Source of the DNA: Agromyces bauzanensis
GTDB lineage: Bacteria; Actinomycetota; Actinomycetes; Actinomycetales; Microbacteriaceae
Length of the DNA stretch: 39,097 nucleotides
NCBI RefSeq assembly: GCF_014645655.1
Contig: NZ_BMMD01000024.1
Span: 1 to 39,097, forward strand
Direction: 5' to 3'
Part shown: positions 27,184 to 36,095 of the stretch, in pieces
Numbering within the stretch: the stretch's first letter is position 1
Layout: each line of letters begins with the position of its first letter
The notes under the pieces: model-generated
The model's database searches: none
What the model saw: the letters and a program-made list of their open reading frames with translations, nothing else
What the model was told of the DNA's origin: nothing
Program-made: the position numbers and the translations under genes

Positions 27184-27662
27184 TGCAGCGCGTGCTCACG
27201 ACGCGGCCGAGCGGGCAGCCCGAGGGAGCGCCGGGGGCGACGGGCGCGACGGGCGCACCCGGCGCGGAGGCATCCGCCGCCGATGACGGCGTCATGCGCA
27301 CCGAGTTCGCGTTCGAGCTGCCGCGCGGCTACGTCGGCCCCGACGGCACGGTGCACCGCCGGGGCGTCATGCGCCTCGCCACGGCGCGCGACGAGCTGCT
27401 GCCGCTCTACGACGCCCGCGTGCAGGAGAATCCCGCGTTCACGACGGTCGTGCTGCTCGGCCGGGTGATCACCTCGCTCGGTACCCTCGGCACGATCGAC
27501 GGTTCGGTGATCGAGAACATGTTCGCGTCGGATGTCGCGTTCCTGCAGGACTTCTACCGCCGCATCAACGCCGAGGGCCACACCCGCATCGCGGTGACCT
27601 GCCCCGAGTGCTCGCACCGGTTCACCGCCGACCTCGCCGGCGGGCGCCTGGGGGAATCATGA
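27183..27662 (+). CDS. Small CIS assembly protein with CXXCXH motif
   Basis: A 159-residue protein. A collagen-like GATGATGAPGA stretch (18-28) precedes a conserved-looking core, EFAFELPRGYVGPDGTVHRRGVMRLATARDEL. The C-terminus holds CPECSH (140-145), a possible zinc or metal site. Proteins of this size and position occur after the tube gene in actinobacterial CIS loci and may be tail-assembly factors. The start overlaps the tube stop (TGATG). I recognise the context better than the family, so the function is inference. Confidence 0.85.
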   Translation: MQRVLTTRPSGQPEGAPGATGATGAPGAEASAADDGVMRTEFAFELPRGYVGPDGTVHRRGVMRLATARDELLPLYDARVQENPAFTTVVLLGRVITSLGTLGTIDGSVIENMFASDVAFLQDFYRRINAEGHTRIAVTCPECSHRFTADLAGGRLGES

Positions 27663-27817
27663 CGTACTCGGCCGACCGCATCCATGAGGAGGTCGCGTAC
27701 GTCGCCTACCACTTCCACTGGTCGCTCGACGACATCCTCGACATGGAGCACGCGCAGCGCCTGCGGTACGTGCACGAGATCGCGGCGATCAACACCCGGC
27801 TCAGCGAAGGGCGGTGA
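27659..27817 (+). CDS. Small CIS-associated protein (DUF6760-like)
   Basis: A 52-residue protein, MTYSADRIHEEVAYVAYHFH at the start and then WSLDDILDMEHAQRLRYVHEI. This matches, from memory, the DUF6760-type small proteins found in CIS clusters. It is mostly helical, with no membrane segment. The ATG overlaps the stop of the preceding gene (ATGA), so it is translationally coupled. The spacing and conserved location suggest a partner of the preceding assembly protein, much as phage tail-chaperone pairs are organised. That analogy is unproven. Confidence 0.85.
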   Translation: MTYSADRIHEEVAYVAYHFHWSLDDILDMEHAQRLRYVHEIAAINTRLSEGR

Positions 27818-27820
27818 GCC

Positions 27821-29968
27821 ATGCGCTGGCCGTGGCAGCGATCGGAGGGGCGGCGGTCGGATGCCGCGGCTCCGCGTGCTGCGGCGCCGGCCGCCTCGGC
27901 TCCGGATGCCCCGCCGCCGCCGGTGCCGCCCGCGGGCTGGGCCTTCCTGGCCCCGCTGCAACGGCAGGTCTCGGATGCCCCGCCGGCCGTGTTGCGGCCG
28001 GCGTTCGTCTCCACGCTCCCGACGCGCACGGTGCCGTCGTCCCTCGGGACCATGGGCCACCTCGTCGACGACGGGGCGCCGGCGGGCACGGTCGCGGTCG
28101 ACGGCGGTGCGCTCGGGGCGCCCGTGCAGCGCTCGGTCGCCGCGGACCTGGCGCTCCGACCGGGTCGCACCGCTTCTCGCACGCCGGCCGCGGGTACGGC
28201 GCAGGTGCAGCGGGCGACGGATGCCGCGGGGCCGGCGTCGCTCGACGAGCGGGCGGTCGTCGAGACGGCCGAAGGGCCGCGGGTCGCCGAGGCCACGGAG
28301 GTTCCGCCGCCCGTCGAGTTGTCGGAGCACGACGCCGTTGCTCCAGGCGCTGACGAGGCACCGCCCGACCGGCGTGCGCCCGCGACCGTGGAGCCGGCCG
28401 GAACCGCGCCCGGGACGAACTCATTGCGGGCGGACGGGTCGCGACCGGTGCCGCCGGCGCAACCGCTCGTGCGTCCGACCCTGCAGCGATCCACCCCGCC
28501 GGCGCGCGGCGCTGACGGCACGGACGATTCGTCGCCCGAGCATGCCGACGTGTCACTGCCCGCCGTGCCGGCTCCGAGGCGCGTCGGACTCGGCGCCCCG
28601 CTCCCATCGCGCCCGCTGCAGCGCACCCCGTTGGAGGACGCCGCCGGCGCGGCGCCCCCACTGCCGGCCGGGATGGATGCCGCGACGCGACCTGCGGCGG
28701 CGACGGATGCCGCGACGCCGCGGGCGGAGGGCTCGCCGGCCACGGCGGGTGATGGGCCGTCTCGGCTCGAGGATCTCCCGCTGCAGCGGAACTCCGCCGA
28801 GGGGCCGCACGAGCCGCCCGCCACGGAGGCGTCATCGAGCGGTGCGCCGCCGCCGTCCGCGGACGCGCCGCTCATCGGCGAGGCACGGCTCGCCGCGACG
28901 ATCGGCGCCGCACCGGGCACGAATACCCGGGTCGCCGCCGGAGCGGCGGACCACTCGCACGACGCGGCCGCTGCCGGGGGAGCCGCGCCACCCGCTCGAC
29001 CTCCGAGCCTGACCTCGACTTCCGCACCGACGCCGACGCCGGCGATGCCGACCGCTGCGCTGCAGCGGGTGACCTCGACGCCCGGGCCGCCGACCGAAGA
29101 TGCCGTCCCGCACGACGATGCGGCGATGGGCTCCGCCGAGCCCGGCCCGGTCGACGCGCCCGCCGCAGGGCCGCCGGCGCCGGCCGCAGGGCCGCCGGCG
29201 CCGGCCGTCCTGCAGCGCTCGGTGGGCCTGGCGCCAGCGCGAGCGATCGTGCCAGCACTTCGAGCCACCACGATGGGCGCGGCCTCCATGACACGACTCC
29301 GAGGCGGCGCGGTCGTCGTCGCGCGCGTGGTCGCTCCGGTGCCGCCGACTGCGCCCCGCGGCGATCCGGCACGCTCCCGCGGTTCCGCGGCGTCCACACC
29401 GACCGCTGAGAGCCGGGCGACGTCGGCGTGGTCGCGCGGGGCCGACGCCGGGCGCGGGTCGACCGGATTCGACTCGGCCGTATCGGGCGGGTCGGTCGAG
29501 GTCGACGAGTGGGCGTCCGAGGCGCCGGTGGCAGCGGCATCCGTGTCCCGTCTCGCGTCGAGCGAGTTCGCGCGCCTGGCCGACCATGTGGAGCCGGCAC
29601 CCACGGCGGCGAGCGAACCCATGCCCGTCGCGGCCGCGCTGCCGCGATCGGGCAGCGGTGCGCAGGTCGTGCAGCGCACCGTCGCCGGCGAGTCGGGCGT
29701 CCCCGCGGCGGGTGTCGCCGGATCCCGCACCGCGGTCGCCGCGCCCGAGCCGGCACCGATGGGGGGCGAGCCCACCGAGAGCCTGGGCATCGCCGTGCAG
29801 TCCGCCCCGGCTCCGTCGTCCACGACTCCGGCACCCGCGCCGCCGGCCGCCGCCCCAGAGAACGTGGAACAGCTCGTGCGCAAGCTCTACGGTCCCCTCG
29901 TGCGGCGGATCAAGGCCGAGCTGCTGCTCGATCGCGAACGCCGCGGCATCCGCATCGACGGGATCTGA
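27821..29968 (+). CDS. Large disordered CIS protein with nine [LV]QR motifs
   Basis: A 715-residue protein dominated by alanine, proline, glycine, threonine and serine. It begins MRWPWQR and soon has GWAFLAPLQRQV. Nine [LV]QR tripeptides occur at residues 46, 102, 129, 221, 266, 321, 414, 464 and 617, usually preceded by a small or proline-rich segment and followed by S, T or Q. The only ordered-looking part is the C-terminus (about 681-711), ENVEQLVRKLYGPLVRRIKA then ELLLDRERRGI, an amphipathic helix likely to dock on the particle. A 21-bp tandem duplication (29162-29203) creates PPAPAAGPPAPA. It lies between assembly and tube genes, where it might be a flexible scaffold or cargo tether. No tape-measure-like coiled coil is present. 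Confidence 0.85.
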   Translation: MRWPWQRSEGRRSDAAAPRAAAPAASAPDAPPPPVPPAGWAFLAPLQRQVSDAPPAVLRPAFVSTLPTRTVPSSLGTMGHLVDDGAPAGTVAVDGGALGAPVQRSVAADLALRPGRTASRTPAAGTAQVQRATDAAGPASLDERAVVETAEGPRVAEATEVPPPVELSEHDAVAPGADEAPPDRRAPATVEPAGTAPGTNSLRADGSRPVPPAQPLVRPTLQRSTPPARGADGTDDSSPEHADVSLPAVPAPRRVGLGAPLPSRPLQRTPLEDAAGAAPPLPAGMDAATRPAAATDAATPRAEGSPATAGDGPSRLEDLPLQRNSAEGPHEPPATEASSSGAPPPSADAPLIGEARLAATIGAAPGTNTRVAAGAADHSHDAAAAGGAAPPARPPSLTSTSAPTPTPAMPTAALQRVTSTPGPPTEDAVPHDDAAMGSAEPGPVDAPAAGPPAPAAGPPAPAVLQRSVGLAPARAIVPALRATTMGAASMTRLRGGAVVVARVVAPVPPTAPRGDPARSRGSAASTPTAESRATSAWSRGADAGRGSTGFDSAVSGGSVEVDEWASEAPVAAASVSRLASSEFARLADHVEPAPTAASEPMPVAAALPRSGSGAQVVQRTVAGESGVPAAGVAGSRTAVAAPEPAPMGGEPTESLGIAVQSAPAPSSTTPAPAPPAAAPENVEQLVRKLYGPLVRRIKAELLLDRERRGIRIDGI

Positions 29969-29985
29969 CCCAGAAGGAGGCGACC

Positions 29986-30429
29986 ATGCTCACCGATACC
30001 CAGATCGCCGTCGGCGTGCACTACATCGTGCACCTCGACGAGCACGACCTCGGCGACTTCGCCAGCTGCGACGGGCTCGGCGTCGAGGTCGTGCTGGAGT
30101 CGCGCGAGGAGGGCGGGAACAACGGGTTCGTCTGGCAGTTCCCCACGAGGCTCAAGTACCCGAACATCAAGCTGACCCGGCCGGTGAGCAAGGACACCGC
30201 CGACAAGATCGTGAACTGGGTCGTGTCGGCCGTGTCCGGCTCCTCACGCGGCACCGGCCACATCGAGGTGAGGTCGGCCGACAACGAACCGGTCGCGAAG
30301 TACGACCTGCACGACGTCATCCCGGTGCGCTGGACCGGTCCTGCGCTGAACGCCGACCAGCCGAAGGTGCTCATGGAGACCCTCGAGATCGCCCACCACG
30401 GGTTCGTGAAGACGAGCTCGAAGTACTGA
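29986..30429 (+). CDS. Inner tube protein 2 of the CIS
   Basis: A 147-residue protein of the same tube family as the 26.7-kb gene but clearly diverged. It contains HYIVHLDEHDLGDFASCDGL, RLKYPNIKLTRPVSKDTADK and a C-terminal LMETLEIAHHGFV. In PVC-type machines the second tube paralogue forms the baseplate-proximal start of the tube, joining it to the spike; its place directly before the LysM and VgrG genes fits that role. Ribosome site AAGGAGG precedes the ATG at 29986. Confidence 0.93.
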   Translation: MLTDTQIAVGVHYIVHLDEHDLGDFASCDGLGVEVVLESREEGGNNGFVWQFPTRLKYPNIKLTRPVSKDTADKIVNWVVSAVSGSSRGTGHIEVRSADNEPVAKYDLHDVIPVRWTGPALNADQPKVLMETLEIAHHGFVKTSSKY

Positions 30430-30438
30430 GGACGCGCC

Positions 30439-31203
30439 ATGCCCATCACCTCGACCGCATCCGACACGACGAGCCTCGTGCACGCCGCCATCGACGTGCA
30501 CGAGCCGGGCCCGGCTCCGGGCGAGGTCGGCGCCAAGCTCACGACCATCGAGTTCCAACTGAATCCCAAGGAGCTGACCGTCGCGAAGTCGGCGAAGTGG
30601 GAGTCGAAGAACCAGAAGAAGTCCTCGACCGCGCCGCCCGCGACCTACCAGGGCCCCGAGCCCCAGAAGATGAGCGTCGAGATGTACTTCGACGAGACGC
30701 GCACGCGCGACGGCAGCGTCGTGAAGCGTGTCGAGGCGCTCTTCCAGGCGTGCACGCCGACGAGCAAATCGACCGGCAAGAACCAGCCGTCGGCGCCCTG
30801 GGTGAAGTTCAAGTGGGGTGTGCTCACGGGCTTCGTGGGCTACATCAAGAGCGTATCGGCCAAGTACACGCTGTTCTCGCCCAACGGCACCCCCCTGCGA
30901 GCCGTGTGCACGGTCGCGCTCGAGGAGTTGGCGAAGCAGCCGGGCAAGCAGAACCCGACGTCGGGTGGTCTCCAGCCGCGCAACGCCCACACCGTGCGCG
31001 AGGGCGACTCGCTCGCGGCCATCGCCTACCGCGAGTACGGCAACCCCGCGCAGTGGCGTTCCCTCGCCGAGGTCAACGGCATCGACGACCCGCTGCGACT
31101 GCGGCCCGGTCAGGTCGTGCTCATCCCCGCCCTCGACGAGCTCTCGCGCGCCGACGGCCGCGAGATCGCCCGGAAGGAGGTCGCCCGTGCCCTCCTCCGT
31201 TGA
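30439..31203 (+). CDS. LysM-domain baseplate hub protein of the CIS (Pvc7-like)
   Basis: A 254-residue protein. Residues 30-165 form the hub domain (TIEFQLNPKELTVAKSAKWE, then PQKMSVEMYFDET). A LysM module occupies about 183-230 (HTVREGDSLAAIAYREYG, ending LRPGQVVLIP). In T4 gp53/Pvc7-type proteins this LysM fold is structural, holding baseplate parts together, rather than binding peptidoglycan. It overlaps the VgrG-like gene by 17 bases, so the two are translationally coupled. Confidence 0.93.
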   Translation: MPITSTASDTTSLVHAAIDVHEPGPAPGEVGAKLTTIEFQLNPKELTVAKSAKWESKNQKKSSTAPPATYQGPEPQKMSVEMYFDETRTRDGSVVKRVEALFQACTPTSKSTGKNQPSAPWVKFKWGVLTGFVGYIKSVSAKYTLFSPNGTPLRAVCTVALEELAKQPGKQNPTSGGLQPRNAHTVREGDSLAAIAYREYGNPAQWRSLAEVNGIDDPLRLRPGQVVLIPALDELSRADGREIARKEVARALLR

Positions 31204-33058
31204 CACCTACACGAGCCTCCTGCTCGTCTCGGTCGGCGGCACCGCCCTTCCGCCCGATGCGGCGGGCCTCCTCGAGCGCAGCAGGGTCACGGATGCCGCG
31301 AACCTGCCCGACTCGTTCGAGCTCGAGTTCGTCGACTCGGCCGGTGCCGTGCTCGAGAAGGGCGGCTTCACGATCGGGGCATCCGTCACCCTCGCCGTGT
31401 CGCAGAACGGCGCGGACGGACCGCAGAAGCTGCTCGACGCCGAGGTCACCGCGCTCGACCGCGAGGATGTCGGCGGGGAGCTGCGCACCCGGGTGCGCGG
31501 GCTCGACACCTCGCACCGGCTGTTCCGCGGGCGCCGCGTCGCCGCCTACGTCGACATGTCGACGGCCGACATCGTGCAGAAGGTCGCGCAGCGCGCGGGC
31601 GTCAAGGTCGGCTCGGTCAGCGGCCCGGCCACGGTCATGCCGCACACCACGCAGGACAACGTGAGCGACTGGGTCTTCCTCAAGCGGCTGGCGGATGACG
31701 CGGGCTGCGTGTTCTCGGTCGTCGACGGGAAGCTCGAGTTCGGGCCGCCGACCGCGGCGTCGACGGCGATCTCGGGCTCGTCGTCGGCGGTCGACGACCC
31801 GATCGTGATCGAGCACGGACGCAACACGGTGTACCTGCACGCGACGATCACGAGCGCCGAGCAGGTGTCGGAGGTCGAGGTGCGCGGCTGGGACGTGGCG
31901 GCCAAGCAGAAGGTGGTGTCGACGGCGCCCGCGAAGACGCAGGCGGCGGAGCTGCCGACCCTGGACCCCGCGAAGGTCGCCGAGGTGTTCTCCAGCCCGC
32001 GCTACGTCAGCGGCGCCGGCACCGGGGCGCAGCAGCCGCAGGACAAGCTCGCCGAGGCGATCGCTTCGCGCATCGCCGGCGGCTTCGCCGAGATCGAGGC
32101 GCAGATCCTCGGCAACCCCCGCATCCACTCGGGCACCGCGGTGCGACTCAGCGGGTTCGGGGCGCCGTTCGACGGCCGATACACCGTCACCGAGTCGAAG
32201 CACGAGTTCAGCTCCGAGCAGGGGTACACGACGACGCTCGTCGTGAGCGACGCATCCGACCGCTCGCTGCTCGGCGTCGGGTCCCGGCCGGGGCCGGTCG
32301 TGGCAGGAGCCGGCGCCGGCGGCGCCGGCACCGGGATGCCCGGCGTGGTGAGCGCGCTCGTGAGCGACGTCTCCGGCGGCGGCCACGACGACGGCCGGGT
32401 GCGGCTCACCTTCCCGTTCCTCTCCGACGACTACGTGAGCGGCTGGGCGCGCGTCGTGCAGCCGGGTGCGGGGGCGGAGCGGGGCGCCGTCGTGCTGCCC
32501 GAGGTCGGCGACGAGGTGCTGGTCGCGTTCGAGGCGGGGCGCTTCGACCGGCCCGTCGTGCTCGGCGGACTCTACAACGGGAAGGACCTGCCGCAGGGCG
32601 GCTGGGGCTCGTTCGTCGAGTCGGGATCCGTGGTGCGCCGCAGCTTCACGTCGCGCACCGGCATGATCGTCGAGTTCCTCGAGCGGCCGGGGGAGGAGTC
32701 GTTGCGCATCTCCACGAACGAGGGCGCGCAGCACGTCACGCTCACGCAGACCGCCGACCGCGGCATCCAGATCGTGTCGGAGGGGCCGGTGTCGGTGACG
32801 GCCGAGCGCGACGCCACGATCACCACGGAGGGGAACGCGAGCGTGACCGCGAGCCACGGCGACATCGCGCTCTCGGCCATGAAGATCGCGCTCGAGGCAT
32901 CCGCAGAGCTCGCGATCTCGGCGCCCAACGTGAAGGTCGACGGGTCGGCGTCGCTCGACCTGTCGGGCGCGAAGGTCGCCGTCAAGGGCTCGGGGACGGC
33001 CGAGTTCTCGTCGTCGGGCGTGACGGTCGTCAAGGGCAGTCTCGTACAGATCAACTGA
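31187..33058 (+). CDS. VgrG-like spike protein of the CIS
   Basis: A 623-residue protein from a GTG with AAGGAGG about 6 bases upstream, inside the end of the LysM gene. The N-terminal gp27-like hub (residues 1-360) includes SFELEFVDSAG and NVSDWVFLKRLADDAGCVF. An OB-fold follows (about 384-470: VSALVSDVSGGGHDDGRVRL, GWARVVQPGAG, LPEVGDEVLVAFE). The C-terminal beta-prism contains repeated alternating hydrophobic strands (VSVTAERDATITTEGNASVT). It forms the trimeric spike and needs the PAAR protein at its tip. No extra effector domain is fused. Confidence 0.95.
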   Translation: MPSSVDTYTSLLLVSVGGTALPPDAAGLLERSRVTDAANLPDSFELEFVDSAGAVLEKGGFTIGASVTLAVSQNGADGPQKLLDAEVTALDREDVGGELRTRVRGLDTSHRLFRGRRVAAYVDMSTADIVQKVAQRAGVKVGSVSGPATVMPHTTQDNVSDWVFLKRLADDAGCVFSVVDGKLEFGPPTAASTAISGSSSAVDDPIVIEHGRNTVYLHATITSAEQVSEVEVRGWDVAAKQKVVSTAPAKTQAAELPTLDPAKVAEVFSSPRYVSGAGTGAQQPQDKLAEAIASRIAGGFAEIEAQILGNPRIHSGTAVRLSGFGAPFDGRYTVTESKHEFSSEQGYTTTLVVSDASDRSLLGVGSRPGPVVAGAGAGGAGTGMPGVVSALVSDVSGGGHDDGRVRLTFPFLSDDYVSGWARVVQPGAGAERGAVVLPEVGDEVLVAFEAGRFDRPVVLGGLYNGKDLPQGGWGSFVESGSVVRRSFTSRTGMIVEFLERPGEESLRISTNEGAQHVTLTQTADRGIQIVSEGPVSVTAERDATITTEGNASVTASHGDIALSAMKIALEASAELAISAPNVKVDGSASLDLSGAKVAVKGSGTAEFSSSGVTVVKGSLVQIN

Positions 33059-33076
33059 CCGGGCAGGGAGCACAGG

Positions 33077-33490
33077 ATGTCGCAGGAGTTCGTCGGCCGA
33101 GGCTGGTCGTTCCCCGTGCATGCGGACGCGAACGGGCGCATCGCGCTGTCGAGCGACGCGCGCGAGATCGAGGAGAGCATCCGGCTGATCCTCGCGACCG
33201 CGCCAGGCGAGCGGCCGATGCGGCCCGAATTCGGGTGCGCCGTGCACGACTACGTCTTCGCGCCCGCGGATGCCACGACGGCGGGTGCCATCGGCGACGC
33301 CGTGCGCACCGCCCTCGCGTTCTGGGAGCCGCGCATCGACGTCACCGACGTCGCCGTCACGTTCGCCCGGGCCGACCAGGGCATGCTGCTCATCGACATC
33401 GGGTACGCCATCCGGGGCTCGAACGACCCGCGCAACCTCGTCTTCCCGTTCTACGTCATCCCCGACCGCTCGTCGGAAGGAACGCCATGA
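33077..33490 (+). CDS. gp25-like baseplate protein of the CIS
   Basis: A 137-residue protein of the gpW/gp25 family. It begins with FVGRGWSFPVHADANGRIAL and contains EIEESIRLILATAPGERPMR followed by PEFGCAVHDYVF. This is the conserved core that nucleates sheath assembly on the baseplate. Ribosome site AGGGAG precedes the ATG. The stop overlaps the next start (ATGA). Confidence 0.95.
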   Translation: MSQEFVGRGWSFPVHADANGRIALSSDAREIEESIRLILATAPGERPMRPEFGCAVHDYVFAPADATTAGAIGDAVRTALAFWEPRIDVTDVAVTFARADQGMLLIDIGYAIRGSNDPRNLVFPFYVIPDRSSEGTP

Positions 33491-35466
33491 GCCTGCCATC
33501 CCCAGACCTCGACGACCGCCGTTTCCAGGACCTCGTCGACGACGCGAAGCGCCTCGTCGCCCTGCGCTGCCCCGAGTGGTCGGATCACAACGTCTCGGAC
33601 CCGGGCGTCACGCTCATCGAGGCCTTCGCCTTCATGACCGACGAGCTCTTCTACCGGCTGAACCGGGTACCCGACAAGCTGTACGTCGCCTTCCTCGACC
33701 TCATCGGCACGACGCTGTACCCACCCACCGCGGCGACGGCCGACGTCGTGATGTGGCTCGCCGCCCCGCGCGACGAGGTCGTCGTCGTCCCGCCACGCAC
33801 CGAGGTCGGCACCCCACGCACCGAGCAGGACCAGTCGATCGTGTTCCAGACGACCGCCGAACTGCAGATCCCGCCGCGGTCGCTCGCGCACGTCGGACGG
33901 CGGTCGGGCTACGTCGAGGGCGACGCTGACGCTTCGGTCGATGCGAAGGTATTCGTGCGCAACGCACGCCTCGGGAACGACGCGCTCGAGGCGTTCGCGA
34001 GCAAGCCGAAGATCGGCGATGAGTTGCTCTTCGGACTCGACGAGCCGGCACCCGGCCTCGCGATCGGCCTCCGCCTCGACTGCGCCGTGCGCGGCGTCGG
34101 CGTCGACCCGCTGGATCCGCCCATCGTGTGGGAGGCGTGGACCGCACCCGGCTGGACGCGGTGCGACCTCGTCTCCGACGGCACGAAAGGGCTCAACCAG
34201 GCCGGGGATGTCGTCGTCATCGTGCCGCGCGACCACGTGGCATCCGTCATCGGCGACGAACGCGCCGGCTGGCTCCGGTGCCGGCTCGTCGAGCGGGAGC
34301 CCGACGTGCCCACGTACAGCGCCGCTCCGCTCGTGCGCGCCGCGGCGGCATCGACGCTCGGCGGCGTCGCGCAGGCGCTGCACGCGCGCACCGTCGACGA
34401 CGAGGTGCTCGGTCTCTCCGAGGGGGTGCCGGGCCAGTCGTTCCCGCTCGAGGAGCAGCCCGTGGTCGACGACGGAGAGCCGTTCGTCGTGGAGGTCGGC
34501 ACGGGCGCCGGCTGGGAGGAATGGGTCGAGGCGGACTCGTTCGCCGGCTCCGGCCCCGACGCCAGGCACGTCATGGTCGATCGGGCCAAGGCGACCGTGA
34601 CGTTCCCGCCGGCCGTGCGCGAGCCCGATGGCACGCTGCGTCGGTACGGCGCGACGCCGGCGAAGGGGGTGCCGCTGCGCGTGCCGCGCTACCGCGTCGG
34701 TGGTGGACGGATCGGCAACGTGGCCGCGGGCGCGCTCTCGGTGCTGCGCTCGACCGTGCCGTTCGTGAGCTCCGCCGTGAACCGCGCGGCGGCGCACGAC
34801 GGCACCGACGGCGAGACGATCGACGAGGCGAAGGTGCGCGGACCACTCGCACTGCGCACCCGCGACCGGGCGGTGACGCTCGAGGACTACGAACAGCTGG
34901 CCAAGCGTGCGGCGCCCGGCGTGGCGCGCACGCACGCGATCGCGGCCCGCGGCGCGGGCGACGGACTCGGGGTGCGCCTCCTCGTGGTGCCGACGGCCGC
35001 GGTGGCCGACGACGGTCGCATCGCGTTCGCCGACCTCCAGCCGAGCGACGAGCTGCTCGCCGTGATCTCCGACGACCTCGACGGCCGACGGCTGGCGGGC
35101 ACGCGCCTCGTGGTCGAACCGCCCGAGTACCAGGGCGTCACGGTGGTCGCGAAGCTCGTCGCGCACCCGAGGGTCGCCGTCGACCGACTGCAGGCCGACG
35201 CGCTCGCCGCGCTGTACGGGCGGTTCGACCCGATCCGCGGCGGGGCCGACGGCACGGGCTGGCAGTTCGGGCGGCCCGTGCTCGCGGGCGAGGTCTACTC
35301 GGTGCTGCAGTCGCTTCCCGGCACCGAGCTCGTCGACGAGGTGCTCCTGTTCTCGGCCGACCCGGCGACGGGCAAGCGCGGCGAACCCGTGCAGCGCATC
35401 GACATCGGCCCGAACGCGCTCGTGTTCAGCTTCGAGCACCGTATTCGCGTCACCGCGGGGGTGTGA
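33487..35466 (+). CDS. Baseplate J-like protein of the CIS (Pvc11-like)
   Basis: A 659-residue baseplate wedge protein. The N-terminus LPSPDLDDRRFQDLVDDAKR and CPEWSDHNVSDPGVTLIEAF are characteristic of putative baseplate-assembly proteins of the gpJ/gp6 type. The C-terminal half contains RDRAVTLEDYEQLAKRAAPG and VARTHAI, the baseplate-J signature. It forms the wedges that trigger sheath contraction. The start overlaps the gp25-like stop, and one base separates it from the next gene. Confidence 0.95.
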   Translation: MSLPSPDLDDRRFQDLVDDAKRLVALRCPEWSDHNVSDPGVTLIEAFAFMTDELFYRLNRVPDKLYVAFLDLIGTTLYPPTAATADVVMWLAAPRDEVVVVPPRTEVGTPRTEQDQSIVFQTTAELQIPPRSLAHVGRRSGYVEGDADASVDAKVFVRNARLGNDALEAFASKPKIGDELLFGLDEPAPGLAIGLRLDCAVRGVGVDPLDPPIVWEAWTAPGWTRCDLVSDGTKGLNQAGDVVVIVPRDHVASVIGDERAGWLRCRLVEREPDVPTYSAAPLVRAAAASTLGGVAQALHARTVDDEVLGLSEGVPGQSFPLEEQPVVDDGEPFVVEVGTGAGWEEWVEADSFAGSGPDARHVMVDRAKATVTFPPAVREPDGTLRRYGATPAKGVPLRVPRYRVGGGRIGNVAAGALSVLRSTVPFVSSAVNRAAAHDGTDGETIDEAKVRGPLALRTRDRAVTLEDYEQLAKRAAPGVARTHAIAARGAGDGLGVRLLVVPTAAVADDGRIAFADLQPSDELLAVISDDLDGRRLAGTRLVVEPPEYQGVTVVAKLVAHPRVAVDRLQADALAALYGRFDPIRGGADGTGWQFGRPVLAGEVYSVLQSLPGTELVDEVLLFSADPATGKRGEPVQRIDIGPNALVFSFEHRIRVTAGV

Positions 35467-35467
35467 G

Positions 35468-36052
35468 ATGCGAGGGCTCGTTCCCGACCTGCCGAACCCG
35501 GTGCCGCTGCTCACGCGGCTCCCGGCGATCCTGCAGGACGACGAGTTCCAGGACCCCTCGCGTCTCCCGTTCCTGCCGCGCTTCCTGCCCGCGTTCGACG
35601 ACGCGATCGCGCCCGTCTACTCGGTGCTCGACAACCTCGAGGCGTACGTTCGTCCCGAGTACGCGCCGCCGGACTTCCTCGAGTGGCTCGCCGGCTGGGT
35701 CGACGTGGCGGTCGACGAGGCGTGGACCGAGGAGCAGCGTCGCCGGATCGTCGCGGATGCGGCGTCGCTGCATCGTCGCGCGGGAACGGCGGGAGGCATC
35801 CGGGACGCCCTGCAGCTGGCGGCCGGCCCGGCGGCGACGGTCGCGGTCGAGGAGTCGGGCGGGAGCGCGTGGTCGGCGGAGCCGGGGGCCGAGCTGCCGG
35901 GTTCGGCGGCAGTGGCGGTGGCGATCACGATCACCGTGCCCGAGGGCGATCAGGCCGCGCTCGTGCGCCGGTTCGAGCGGGTGGCTGCGGCCGTGGTGCC
36001 GGCGCACGTGCCGACACGGGTGACGGTCACGGTGGCGAAGACGTCGGCCTGA
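35468..36052 (+). CDS. gpI-like baseplate/tail protein of the CIS (Pvc12-like)
   Basis: A 194-residue protein similar to phage tail protein I. Key segments are YSVLDNLEAYVRPEYAPPDF, LEWLAGWVDVAVDEAWTEEQ and RRIVADAASLHRRAGTAGGI. It partners with the gpJ-like protein in the wedge. It is the last structural gene of the operon, and its stop codon touches a bidirectional hairpin. No tail-fibre gene follows, unlike in receptor-binding eCISs such as PVC or Afp. Confidence 0.93.
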   Translation: MRGLVPDLPNPVPLLTRLPAILQDDEFQDPSRLPFLPRFLPAFDDAIAPVYSVLDNLEAYVRPEYAPPDFLEWLAGWVDVAVDEAWTEEQRRRIVADAASLHRRAGTAGGIRDALQLAAGPAATVAVEESGGSAWSAEPGAELPGSAAVAVAITITVPEGDQAALVRRFERVAAAVVPAHVPTRVTVTVAKTSA

Positions 36053-36095
36053 GTGAGGGCGCGCCGCGGGTCGATGCCCGCCTGGGTTCTCACTC
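36051..36095. terminator. Bidirectional terminator-like structure
   Basis: The outer arms GAGTGAG (36051-36057) and CTCACTC (36089-36095) are complementary, and an inner stem GCGGG/CCCGC (36066-36070 with 36077-36081) sits between them. The structure spans the stop codons of both convergent genes. This is a probable two-way transcription stop closing the CIS operon. Confidence 0.6.

Noticed and set aside
16416..36052. Prophage rather than CIS
   Set aside because: There are no capsid, terminase, portal, integrase or lysis genes, whereas DUF4255, AAA+ ATPase and DUF4157 genes mark a dedicated injection system.
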